In this document: positions 1 to 7,512 of the stretch, piece after piece | Layout of the letters: each line of letters opens with the position of its first letter | Numbering within the stretch: the first letter of the stretch is position 1 | Origin: an uncultured Burkholderiales bacterium | Lineage (GTDB): Bacteria; Pseudomonadota; Gammaproteobacteria; Burkholderiales; Burkholderiaceae_C | DNA length: 36,477 nt | NCBI GenBank assembly: GCA_937871935.1 | Contig: CALMQI010000075.1 | Location: 1-36,477, forward strand | Direction: 5' to 3' | The notes under the pieces: generated by a model | Seen by the model: only the letters and a program-made list of their open reading frames with translations | Database searches by the model: none | What the model was told of the DNA's origin: nothing | Position numbers and translations under genes: made by a program

Positions 1-2
1 AT

Positions 3-530
3 TTCGTCGAGGCCCCGTCGCAGATGCTCGAGCAGTGGGTCTACGACTCGAGCGTGCTGGCGTTGATGCGCGACGTGTGCCGCGCCTGCAAGCAGGTGCC
101 GGACGATCTGCTGGCCAAGGCCAAGGTCGCCGAGCGCTACGGCAAAGGCAACCAGTATGCGCGCCAGCGACTGTTCGCCAGCTTCGACCTCGCGCTGCAC
201 GACGCCGATGCGCCGGAACCGATGGCTCTGTGGCGCCGCATGGAGTCACAGACGCCGCTCGGCCACGTGCCGGGCTCGATCTTCCCGGCCAGCTTTTCGC
301 ACGTGGCGGGCGGCTACGCGGCCGGCTACTACGGCTACCTGTGGAGCGAGGTGGTGGCCGCCGACCTGCGCACGGCCTTCGCTGACGACAAGCTCGATGC
401 CAAGGTCGGACGGCGCTACCGCGAGGCGGTCCTTGCCAACGGCAGCCAGTGGCCGCCCCAGGTGCTGGTGCAGCGCTTTCTCGGCCGGGCGAGCAACTCC
501 GAGGCGTTCCTCAGGGACCTGCAGCGCTGA
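3..530 (+). CDS. M3-family oligopeptidase, C-terminal part (partial)
   Basis: This is the last 175 codons of a zinc metallopeptidase of family M3 (thimet oligopeptidase / oligopeptidase A type), which degrades short peptides in the cytoplasm. The gene begins before the window, and the frame is open from position 3. The visible start FVEAPSQMLEQW is the conserved block that follows the HExxH zinc site in this family. Later come the family blocks HVPGSIFPASFSHVAGGYAAGYYGYLWSEV and, near the end, RYREAVL and FLGR, written here as landmarks rather than contiguous sequence. The HExxH site itself lies outside the window. The gene converges on the PhoH-family gene with 36 bases between stops and no evident terminator. 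Family assignment is firm; the choice between prlC-like and thimet-like subgroup is not. Confidence 0.9.
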   Translation, partial: FVEAPSQMLEQWVYDSSVLALMRDVCRACKQVPDDLLAKAKVAERYGKGNQYARQRLFASFDLALHDADAPEPMALWRRMESQTPLGHVPGSIFPASFSHVAGGYAAGYYGYLWSEVVAADLRTAFADDKLDAKVGRRYREAVLANGSQWPPQVLVQRFLGRASNSEAFLRDLQR

Positions 531-566
531 ATGGGCGCAGAGCGGCACAGCCGCCACGTTCGCGCA

Positions 567-2195
567 TCAGAGCACGTCGCTCGCGAAATCGGCGAGTCGC
601 GAGCGTTCGCCACGCGCCAGCGTCACATGCCCCGAGTGCGGCCAGCCCTTGAAGCGATCGACCGCGAAGGTGAGACCCGAGCTGCCTTCACTGAGATAGG
701 GCGTGTCGATCTGCGCCAGGTTGCCCAGGCACACGATCTTGGTGCCGGGGCCGGCGCGTGTGATCAGCGTCTTCATCTGTTTGGGCGTGAGGTTCTGCGC
801 CTCGTCGATCAGCACATACTTGTTGAGGAAGGTGCGACCGCGCATGAAGTTCAGGCTCTTGATGCGGATCTTGCTGCGCACGAGGTCCTGTGTGGCGGCG
901 CGGCCCCAATCGCCTGCCGAGCCGTCGCCGCGCGCCAGCACCTCGAGGTTGTCGTCGAGCGCGCCCATCCACGGACCCATCTTCTCTTCCTCGGTTCCGG
1001 GCAGGAAGCCGATGTCCTCGCCGAGCGGCACGGTCACGCGGGTGACGATGATCTCGGTGTAACGGCGGTCGTCGAGCACCTGGCTCAGCCCGGCCGCCAA
1101 CGTCATCAGCGTCTTGCCGGTACCGGCGGTGCCGGTGAGGGTGATGAAATCGACCTCGGGGTCCATCAGCAGATTGAGCGCGAAGTTCTGTTCGCGGTTG
1201 CGCGCCATCACGCCCCAGACGGCGTTCTTCGCATGGGCGTAGTCCTTCAGTGTCTTCAGCACGGCAGTCTTGCCGGTGATCTCGCTGACACGGGCGTACA
1301 GCGGCGTGGTGCCCGGTGACTCCAGATAGACGAACTGGTTGATCATCAGCGCCGGCACCAGCGGGCCGGCGATGCGGTAGTAGGTGTGCCCGCCCTGGCT
1401 CCAACTCTCCATGGTCTTGCCATGGCGCTCCCAGAAGTCGGCCGGCAGCGGCAACACGCCGGTGTAGAGCAGGTCACCGTCGTCGAGGGTCTTGTCGTTG
1501 AAATAGTCCTCGGCCGGCAGGCCGAGGGCGCGCGCCTTGACGCGCATATTGATGTCCTTGGACACCAGCACGACGTCGCGCTCGGGATGCTGCTCGCGCA
1601 GTGACTTCACCACGCCCAGGATCTGGTTGTCGGCCTTGCCCTGCGGCAGGCCCTCGGGCAGCTTGATGTCGTACAGCGTCGTCTGGAAGAACAGGCGCCC
1701 CAGCGCCTCGCGCTTGCCGGTCTTGGCCAGCGGAATGCCGTCCTTGGGATCCAGCTTGGTGTCGGAAGCCAGTGCATCCAACTCGCGGCTGGCCTGCCGC
1801 GCATTGCGCGCCACTTCGCTCATGCCGCGCTTGTGCGTGTCGAGCTCCTCGAGCGTGATCATCGGCAGGAAGACGTCGTGCTCGTCGAAGCGGAACAGAC
1901 TCATCGGATCGTGCATCAGCACGTTCGTGTCGAGCACGAACAGACGCGCTGGACCGGTGCCGCGCGGGGTGCGCACCCGTGCCTTCGGACTGGCCGATTC
2001 GGCGGGCAAACGCTCCGGCGATTCGAGGCGCGGTCCGGCGACCGTCGCGGTGGCGTCGAAGAGGTCGAGCGGCGCCTTGGCCGACTCCACATTGCCGTGC
2101 GAGGCGCGTTTGGCCGTTCGAGCCGCCGCCTGGGTTTCGTAGTCGGTCGCCGCGAGCAGGGCGGCCTTGGCAGCGGGAGGCTTGGGCAGTGGCAT
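567..2195 (-). CDS. PhoH family protein: PIN domain plus PhoH ATPase
   Basis: A 542-residue cytoplasmic ATPase with two domains. A PIN-type nuclease domain covers about residues 84-235, with acidic motif LDTNVLMHD (D89) and a second acidic cluster near ADNQIL (D189). A PhoH P-loop domain covers about 300-540, with Walker A GTAGTGKT at 355-362 and Walker B VLIDEAQ at 461-467. PIN-PhoH (PhoH2/YlaK-like) proteins are linked to RNA unwinding and cleavage; the substrate here is unknown. I chose the ATG at 2195 (MPLPKPP). The longer frame starting with GTG at 2234 begins inside an 11-bp hairpin, which argues against it. No strong Shine-Dalgarno precedes either start. The hairpin ends about 21 bases before the ATG, so the gene may be affected by termination or read-through. 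Confidence 0.9.
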   Translation of the reverse strand: MPLPKPPAAKAALLAATDYETQAAARTAKRASHGNVESAKAPLDLFDATATVAGPRLESPERLPAESASPKARVRTPRGTGPARLFVLDTNVLMHDPMSLFRFDEHDVFLPMITLEELDTHKRGMSEVARNARQASRELDALASDTKLDPKDGIPLAKTGKREALGRLFFQTTLYDIKLPEGLPQGKADNQILGVVKSLREQHPERDVVLVSKDINMRVKARALGLPAEDYFNDKTLDDGDLLYTGVLPLPADFWERHGKTMESWSQGGHTYYRIAGPLVPALMINQFVYLESPGTTPLYARVSEITGKTAVLKTLKDYAHAKNAVWGVMARNREQNFALNLLMDPEVDFITLTGTAGTGKTLMTLAAGLSQVLDDRRYTEIIVTRVTVPLGEDIGFLPGTEEEKMGPWMGALDDNLEVLARGDGSAGDWGRAATQDLVRSKIRIKSLNFMRGRTFLNKYVLIDEAQNLTPKQMKTLITRAGPGTKIVCLGNLAQIDTPYLSEGSSGLTFAVDRFKGWPHSGHVTLARGERSRLADFASDVL

Positions 2196-2215
2196 GTGTG
2201 GCGGAAGCGTCGTGG

Positions 2216-2251
2216 ACAAACAAAAAAGCCGCACAGTCGTCTGTGCGGCTT
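2216..2251 (-). terminator. Rho-independent terminator after bcp, or attenuator before the phoH gene
   Basis: Read on the minus strand, an 11-bp perfect stem (AAGCCGCACAG pairing with CTGTGCGGCTT) closes a 4-base loop and is followed at once by a T-rich run (TTTT, then TTTG). This is a textbook intrinsic terminator. It sits 75 bases after the bcp stop and only about 21 bases before the ATG of the PhoH-family gene. It therefore either ends the bcp transcript or acts as a leader attenuator for the next gene. Confidence 0.85.
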
Positions 2252-2298
2252 CGGATCAACAGGTGAAACGCGGTTCGCGACTCACGGGCATGCGGCCG

Positions 2299-2304
2299 AT
2301 TATG
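2299..2304 (-). promoter_or_regulatory. Possible -10 element for the PhoH-family gene, upstream of the hairpin
   Basis: Minus-strand CATAAT lies between the bcp stop and the terminator-like hairpin. Transcription starting near 2292 would place the hairpin in the leader of the PhoH-family gene. I see no good -35 element at 16-18 bases, so this is a weak call. Confidence 0.25.
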
Positions 2305-2325
2305 CCGCAGAGCCCCTGACGGGCA

Positions 2326-2802
2326 TCAGCCGGCCTTCTTCAAATCCTTCACGGCCTTGAGTACTTCGTCCACGTGGCCGGCCACCTTGATGCCACGCCA
2401 TTCGGCCCGCAGCACGCCCTTGGGGTCGATGAGGAAGGTGCTGCGTTCGATGCCCTTCACCTTCTTGCCGTACATGATCTTGTTCTTGACGACGCCGAAC
2501 ATGTGGCAGAGCTTCTCTTCGGTGTCGGCGATCAGGTCGAACGGCAACTCCAGGTTCTGGCGGAACTTCTCGTGCGACGCCATGTTGTCGCGTGACACGC
2601 CGAAAACCACCGCGCCAGCCTTCAGGAAGTCCTTGTGGCGGTCGCGAAACTGCATCGCCTCGGTGGTGCAGCCGGGGGTGTGGTCTTTCGGATAGAAGTA
2701 CAAGACCACCACCTTGCCCGCGAATGCCTGCGGGGTGAACTTCACGCCACTGGTCGCGGCGGCTTCGAACTCAGGCAGGGACTTGTTGAGGACGGGCGTC
2801 AT
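2326..2802 (-). CDS. bcp: Thioredoxin-dependent thiol peroxidase, Bcp/PrxQ type
   Basis: A 158-residue atypical peroxiredoxin that reduces hydrogen peroxide and organic hydroperoxides in the cytoplasm using thioredoxin. The peroxidatic cysteine is C45 in YPKDHTPGCTT. The resolving cysteine usually found five residues later in Bcp proteins is replaced by methionine (GCTTEAM, M50). The only other cysteine is C99 (EEKLCHMF). The enzyme may therefore use C99, or work as a 1-Cys peroxiredoxin. Length is normal for the family. A TATAAT element on the minus strand at 2857-2852 gives a short leader, and a strong hairpin terminator lies after the stop. Its upstream neighbour on the same strand is the Mth938-like gene. 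Confidence 0.93.
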   Translation of the reverse strand: MTPVLNKSLPEFEAAATSGVKFTPQAFAGKVVVLYFYPKDHTPGCTTEAMQFRDRHKDFLKAGAVVFGVSRDNMASHEKFRQNLELPFDLIADTEEKLCHMFGVVKNKIMYGKKVKGIERSTFLIDPKGVLRAEWRGIKVAGHVDEVLKAVKDLKKAG

Positions 2803-2851
2803 GACAGCGGCTTTGTCGTTGGCGTAGGTGCCCGGTCAGGCACAGCCGGCC

Positions 2852-2857
2852 ATTATA
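2852..2857 (-). promoter_or_regulatory. -10 element of the bcp promoter
   Basis: A perfect TATAAT on the minus strand lies 50 bases before the bcp start. The hexamer 17 bases further upstream matches the -35 consensus only at three positions. AT-rich sequence is unusual in this GC-rich window, which supports a promoter. Confidence 0.55.
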
Positions 2858-2899
2858 AAGTTTCGCAGGCGGGTGCCTCCACGCGGGGTCATCGCCCGT

Positions 2900-3283
2900 T
2901 CAGAAGGGCGTCGATTCGGGCAGCAACGCTGCGACGACCGACCGGCGCTCGCTGACCAGCACGTTGAACGTACGGCAGGCGGCGGCGCTGCCCATCACCT
3001 CGAATCCGATCGATCGCTCGACCAGACCGCGCAGCAGTGGCGGTGCGACGAAACGCAGGGCCGCGCCGCTGCCGAAGATCACCAACTCGGGCCCCAGCTC
3101 CAGCAACTGGTCGAAGTGCGCCTGCGTCAGCGCATCGAACCGTTGCGGCGGCCAGGGTCGGATCGCGCCGATCCACGGCACGACGACGCTGCCAGGGTGG
3201 GGTTGTCCCGCGATCCAAATGCCCGCCGCGTCGTGGCGGGCGATCATGTTCGTGCCGTCGAGATGGTCAGGCTGGAATTTCAC
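2900..3283 (-). CDS. Mth938-like (DUF498/NDUFAF3-type) domain protein
   Basis: A 127-residue single-domain protein of the Mth938-like fold, related to the mitochondrial complex I assembly factor NDUFAF3. The bacterial function is not established. Recognisable features are the WIGAIRPWPP segment after the first strands, ELVIFGSGAALRFV in the middle, and GFEVMGSAAACRTFNVLVSE near the end. I chose the GTG at 3283 (translated MKFQPDHLDG) because homologues start with this motif. The frame stays open much further upstream, but that part is antisense to the aminotransferase and homoserine dehydrogenase genes. A TATAAT element 85 bases upstream fits this start. The gene is divergent from the aminotransferase gene. 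Confidence 0.82.
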   Translation of the reverse strand: MKFQPDHLDGTNMIARHDAAGIWIAGQPHPGSVVVPWIGAIRPWPPQRFDALTQAHFDQLLELGPELVIFGSGAALRFVAPPLLRGLVERSIGFEVMGSAAACRTFNVLVSERRSVVAALLPESTPF

Positions 3284-3367
3284 GGTGGGAGTGCGCAGCA
3301 GGGTCGAGGGCTGTCCTTGGCCGGCAATCGCTGCTGCCACCAAGGCCCTACGAAGCGCTATGGTTAA

Positions 3368-3373
3368 ATTATA
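3368..3373 (-). promoter_or_regulatory. -10 element in the divergent Mth938-like / alanine aminotransferase promoter region
   Basis: The AT-rich patch at 3364-3380 reads TATAAT on the minus strand, directed at the Mth938-like gene, with a leader of about 78 bases. On the plus strand the same patch offers TATAGT or TAAATT for the aminotransferase gene. No convincing -35 is visible on either strand. Confidence 0.45.
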
Positions 3374-3427
3374 GTTTTTGCGGCGCAGCATGCGTCCCGA
3401 CATGCCGAATTGCCAGGAGCGCGCGTG

Positions 3428-4654
3428 GTGAAGCCGATTGCCAAGTCCAGCAAGTTGGCCAACGTGGCCTACGACATCCGCGGACCCGTGCTCGACAAGG
3501 CTCGGCAGATGGAGGAAGAGGGCCACAAGATCATCAAGCTGAACATCGGCAATCTGGCCGTGTTCGGCCTCGATCCGCCCGACGAGATCGTGCAGGACAT
3601 GATCCGCAACCTGCCGTCGTGCGCTGGCTATACCGACAGCAAGGGCCTGTTCGCACCGCGCAAGGCGGTCGTGCACTACACGCAGGAAAAGGGCATCGCC
3701 GGCGTCGGCGTCGACGACGTCTACCTGGGCAACGGTGCCTCGGAGCTCATTGCCTTCAGTCTGAATGCGCTGCTCGACGACGGAGACGAAGTCCTGGTGC
3801 CGGCGCCGGACTATCCGTTGTGGACGGCCGTGGTGGGGTTGTCCAGTGGCCGGCCTGTGCACTACCTTTGCAATGAGGCGAGTGGCTGGCTGCCGGATCT
3901 GGACGATCTGAAACGCAAGATCACCCCGCGTACGCGGGCGCTGGTGGTCATCAATCCGAACAACCCGACCGGCGCCTTGTATCCGGAGAGCCTGCTGCGC
4001 GAGTTGGTCGAGATTGCCCGCGTGAACCAGCTGATCGTGTTCGCCGACGAGATCTACGACAAGACGCTGTACGACGGCAATACCCACACCAGCATCGCGT
4101 CGCTGGCCGACGACGTGCTGTTCGTCACTTTCAACGGCCTGTCGAAGAACTACCGCTCTTGCGGCTACCGCGCCGGCTGGATGGTCGTCTCGGGCAATAA
4201 GCGCGATGCACGCGACTACATCGAAGGCCTGAACATGCTGGCCTCGCTGCGGCTGTGCTCGAACACGCCGGGGCAGCTGGCGATCCAGACCGCGCTCGGC
4301 GGCTACCAGAGCATCAAGGACCTGGTGGCGCCGACCGGGCGGCTGTGCAAGCAGCGTGATCTGGCCTACGACCTGCTGAGTCGCATTCCCGGCGTCAGCG
4401 TGGTCAAGCCGAAGGCCGCGCTGTACATGTTTCCGCAACTGGATCCGCAGCTCTACCCGATCACCGACGACCAGCAGTTCGCCTACGATCTGCTGGCCGA
4501 GGAGAAGGTGCTGATCGTGCAGGGCACAGGCTTCAACTGGCCGACGCCCGATCACTTTCGAATCGTGTTTCTGCCCAATGTGGACGACCTGACGGAGGCC
4601 ATCGGCCGAATCGATCGCTTCCTCGCCCACTTGCGCAAGCGCCACACGCGTTGA
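3428..4654 (+). CDS. alaA: Alanine transaminase, AlaA type (class I/II PLP aminotransferase)
   Basis: A 408-residue cytoplasmic aminotransferase expected to interconvert pyruvate and glutamate with alanine and 2-oxoglutarate. The PLP lysine is K240 in GLSKNYRSCGYRAGW. The family motifs NPNNPTG and ADEIYD precede it, and KPKAALYMFP is in the small domain. The longest frame starts at a TTG (3410), but the Shine-Dalgarno AGGAG at 3414-3418 lies inside that extension. It serves GTG codons at 3425 and 3428, and the latter gives the usual N-terminus MKPIxKSxKLANV. Twenty-four bases separate the stop from homoserine dehydrogenase, so the three amino-acid genes probably form one transcript. Confidence 0.9.
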   Translation: MKPIAKSSKLANVAYDIRGPVLDKARQMEEEGHKIIKLNIGNLAVFGLDPPDEIVQDMIRNLPSCAGYTDSKGLFAPRKAVVHYTQEKGIAGVGVDDVYLGNGASELIAFSLNALLDDGDEVLVPAPDYPLWTAVVGLSSGRPVHYLCNEASGWLPDLDDLKRKITPRTRALVVINPNNPTGALYPESLLRELVEIARVNQLIVFADEIYDKTLYDGNTHTSIASLADDVLFVTFNGLSKNYRSCGYRAGWMVVSGNKRDARDYIEGLNMLASLRLCSNTPGQLAIQTALGGYQSIKDLVAPTGRLCKQRDLAYDLLSRIPGVSVVKPKAALYMFPQLDPQLYPITDDQQFAYDLLAEEKVLIVQGTGFNWPTPDHFRIVFLPNVDDLTEAIGRIDRFLAHLRKRHTR

Positions 4655-4678
4655 CCCGCCATCACGGACGCCAGACCC

Positions 4679-5989
4679 ATGAAGCCCATCCAAGTCGGAC
4701 TGCTCGGCATCGGCACCGTCGGCAGCGGCACCTTCAAGGTGCTGCAGCGAAACCAGCAGGAGATCCGGCGCCGTGCCGGACGCGGCATCGAGATCGCGGT
4801 CGTCGCCGATCTCGACGTGGCGCGCGCGCGCTCGATCGTCGGCGACAGCGTGCGTGTCGTCGACGATGCCCGCCAGGTGATCGCCGACCCAGCCATCGAC
4901 ATCGTGATCGAGCTGATCGGCGGCTACGGCATCGCGCGCACGCTGGTTCTGGAGGCCATCGCGGCGGGCAAGCATGTGGTGACCGCCAACAAGGCACTGC
5001 TCGCAGTGCACGGCAACGAGATCTTCGCGGCTGCCCACGCCAAGGGCGTGATCGTCGCCTTCGAAGCGGCGGTGGCCGGTGGCATCCCGATCATCAAGGC
5101 GCTGCGCGAGGGGCTGACGGCCAACCGCATCGAATGGGTAGCCGGCATCATCAACGGCACCACGAACTTCATCCTCAGCGAGATGCGCGACAAGGGGTTG
5201 GACTTCCAGACCGTCCTCAAGGAGGCGCAACGTCTGGGCTACGCCGAGACGGACCCCACCTTCGACATCGAAGGCATCGACGCCGCGCACAAGGCGACCA
5301 TCATGTGCGCGATCGCGTTCGGTGTGCCGATGCAGTTCGACCGCGCCCATGTGGAAGGGATCACTGCGTTGCAGGCTGCCGACATCCGCTATGCCGAGCA
5401 GCTCGGCTACCGCATCAAGCTGCTGGGCATCACGAAGCGCACGCCGCAGGGCATCGAGTTGCGCGTGCACCCGACACTGATTCCGGCCAAGCGATTGATC
5501 GCCAATGTCGAGGGCGCGATGAATGCGGTGGTAGTGCAGGGTGATGCCGTAGGCACCACGCTCTACTACGGCAAGGGCGCCGGCTCGGAGCCGACCGCCT
5601 CGGCTGTGGTGGCCGATCTGGTGGATATCACACGGTTGCACACCGCCGACCCCGACCACCGCGTGCCGCACCTGGCGTTCCAGCCAGACGCACTGGACAA
5701 CACGCCGATCCTGCCGGTGGCGCAGGTGGTCACCTCGTTCTACCTGCGGCTGCAGGTGGCCGACCAGACGGGCGTGCTGTCACGCATCACCACCATCCTG
5801 GCGGAGCACGACATTTCGATCGACGCGGTGCTGCAGCGCGAATCGGCCGAAGGCGAACGGCAGACCGACCTGATCATCCTGACGCACGATACGCCGGAAG
5901 GCCGCATGAGCCAGGCGCTCGCCCGGATGCAAGCGTTGCCCACCGTGCTGCAGCCGATCGTGCGCATCCGCAAGGAAGAGCTGAACTGA
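4679..5989 (+). CDS. hom: Homoserine dehydrogenase with C-terminal ACT domain
   Basis: A 436-residue enzyme that reduces aspartate semialdehyde to homoserine, the branch point to threonine and methionine. The nucleotide-binding motif GIGTVG is at residues 10-15. The catalytic domain shows NGTTNFIL, YAETDPTFDIEG and D-x-x-HK (DAAHKATIM). The last ~85 residues form an ACT domain (from LQVADQTGVLSRIT), the usual site of threonine feedback inhibition in monofunctional enzymes. The stop codon shares one base with the start of thrC (TGATG), so translation is coupled. Length and domain order are normal. Confidence 0.96.
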   Translation: MKPIQVGLLGIGTVGSGTFKVLQRNQQEIRRRAGRGIEIAVVADLDVARARSIVGDSVRVVDDARQVIADPAIDIVIELIGGYGIARTLVLEAIAAGKHVVTANKALLAVHGNEIFAAAHAKGVIVAFEAAVAGGIPIIKALREGLTANRIEWVAGIINGTTNFILSEMRDKGLDFQTVLKEAQRLGYAETDPTFDIEGIDAAHKATIMCAIAFGVPMQFDRAHVEGITALQAADIRYAEQLGYRIKLLGITKRTPQGIELRVHPTLIPAKRLIANVEGAMNAVVVQGDAVGTTLYYGKGAGSEPTASAVVADLVDITRLHTADPDHRVPHLAFQPDALDNTPILPVAQVVTSFYLRLQVADQTGVLSRITTILAEHDISIDAVLQRESAEGERQTDLIILTHDTPEGRMSQALARMQALPTVLQPIVRIRKEELN

Positions 5990-7401
5990 TGCGCTATGTC
6001 AGCACGCGTGGCGACGCCACGCCACGGCGCTTCTGCGAGATCCTGCTCGAAGGTCTGGCACCCGACGGCGGGCTGTACCTGCCCGAGCGGTATCCGCGGG
6101 TCGACGCCGGCACGCTGACGCGCTGGCGCGGCCTGCCGTATGCCGAGCTCGCGTTCCAGATCCTGTCGCTGTACATCGACGACATTCCGGCGGCCGACTT
6201 GCGCGCGTTGTGCCAGCGTACCTACACGCGCGAGCGCTTCGGCACCGATGCGATCGTGCCACTGCGCCCGCTGGAGCCGGGCCTGTGGATCGAGGCGTTG
6301 TCCAATGGGCCCACGCTGGCCTTCAAGGACATGGCGATGCAACTGCTCGGCGGCTTGTTCGAGTACGAACTGGCGCGCCGCGGCGAGCGGCTCAATATCC
6401 TGGGCGCCACCTCGGGCGACACCGGCAGCGCTGCCGAGTACGCCATGCGCGGCAAGGCCGGCGTGCAGGTCTTCATGCTGTCGCCGCACGGCCGCATGAG
6501 TCCGTTTCAGCAGGCGCAGATGTACAGCCTGCCCGATGCCAACATCCACAACATCGCGATCGAAGGTGTCTTCGACGACTGCCAGGACATCGTCAAGGCC
6601 GTCAGCAACGATCTCGTGTTCAAGCGCGCACACCGCATCGGCAGCGTCAATTCGATCAACTGGGCGCGGCTGCTGGCACAAGTGGTGTACTACTTCGCGG
6701 GCTGGTTCCAGGCCACGACCGCGAGCGACGAGCGCGTCAGCTTCGCGGTGCCGTCGGGCAACTTCGGCAATGTGTGCGCCGGCCACGTCGCCCGCATGAT
6801 GGGCCTGCCGATCGGGCGGCTGCTGGTGGCCACCAACGAGAACGACGTGCTCGACGAGTTCTTTCGCACCGGTTGCTACCGCGTGCGGGCTGCGGCCGAG
6901 ACGCACGAGACGTCCAGCCCGTCGATGGACATCAGCAAGGCGTCGAATTTCGAGCGTTTCGTGTTCGATCTGCTAGGCCGCGACGCGGCGCGCGTACGCA
7001 AGCTGTTCGGCACTCATCTGGCGCGTGACGGCGGCTTCGCGCTCGATGCCGCGGCTCATAAGCGTTGTGCCAGCTTCGGGTTCGTATCCGGGCGCAGCAC
7101 GCATGCCGATCGACTGGCGACCATTCGCGACACCTGGCAGCGTTTCGGCGCGATGATCGATCCGCACACCGCCGACGGGCTCAAGGTGGCGCGCGAGCGG
7201 CGTGTCGCTGGCGAACCGGTCGTCGTGCTCGAGACGGCCTTGCCGGTGAAGTTTTCGTCGACCCTCGTCGAGGCGCTCGGACAGGAGCCTCCGCGGCCCG
7301 AGGCGCTGGTCGGCATCGAGGACTTGCCACGCCGCTGTGACGTGTTGCCAGCCGACGTGTCGGCCGTCAAGGCGCTGATCGCGGCACACGACACACGCTG
7401 A
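5989..7401 (+). CDS. thrC: Threonine synthase
   Basis: A 470-residue PLP enzyme converting O-phosphohomoserine to threonine. The PLP lysine is K113 in TLAFKDMAMQ. The phosphate-binding glycine run is seen in GATSGDTGSAAEYA. N-terminal motif MRYVSTRG and block PDGGLYLPERYP are typical of the longer proteobacterial/fungal-type ThrC. It is coupled to hom by a TGATG junction, giving a two-step homoserine-to-threonine module. Homoserine kinase is not in the window and must be elsewhere. Confidence 0.96.
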   Translation: MRYVSTRGDATPRRFCEILLEGLAPDGGLYLPERYPRVDAGTLTRWRGLPYAELAFQILSLYIDDIPAADLRALCQRTYTRERFGTDAIVPLRPLEPGLWIEALSNGPTLAFKDMAMQLLGGLFEYELARRGERLNILGATSGDTGSAAEYAMRGKAGVQVFMLSPHGRMSPFQQAQMYSLPDANIHNIAIEGVFDDCQDIVKAVSNDLVFKRAHRIGSVNSINWARLLAQVVYYFAGWFQATTASDERVSFAVPSGNFGNVCAGHVARMMGLPIGRLLVATNENDVLDEFFRTGCYRVRAAAETHETSSPSMDISKASNFERFVFDLLGRDAARVRKLFGTHLARDGGFALDAAAHKRCASFGFVSGRSTHADRLATIRDTWQRFGAMIDPHTADGLKVARERRVAGEPVVVLETALPVKFSSTLVEALGQEPPRPEALVGIEDLPRRCDVLPADVSAVKALIAAHDTR

Positions 7402-7512
7402 TGGAGGCAGCCATGCACCTCGTCGGTCTGCGTGGATCGACCCAGTGCCCCGGGTTCGCGCGCGCCGACGCGCCGGCATTGGCACAATTCCTCCTGGCCA
7501 GTGCCGAGCGTC

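Noticed and set aside
2196-2234. N-terminal extension of the PhoH-family protein from a GTG at 2234
   Set aside because: The start lies inside a terminator-like hairpin and the extension includes the T-run of that hairpin.
3284-5671. Very long minus-strand open frame (923 codons in total) across the aminotransferase and hom genes
   Set aside because: Only its last 127 codons (2900-3283) look like a real protein; the rest is antisense to well-supported genes and has His/Asp/Arg-rich composition typical of a GC-rich shadow frame.
7478-7498. TTGGCACA resembling a sigma-54 -24 element before moeA
   Set aside because: The -12 element (TTGCA-like with GC) is missing at the required spacing.
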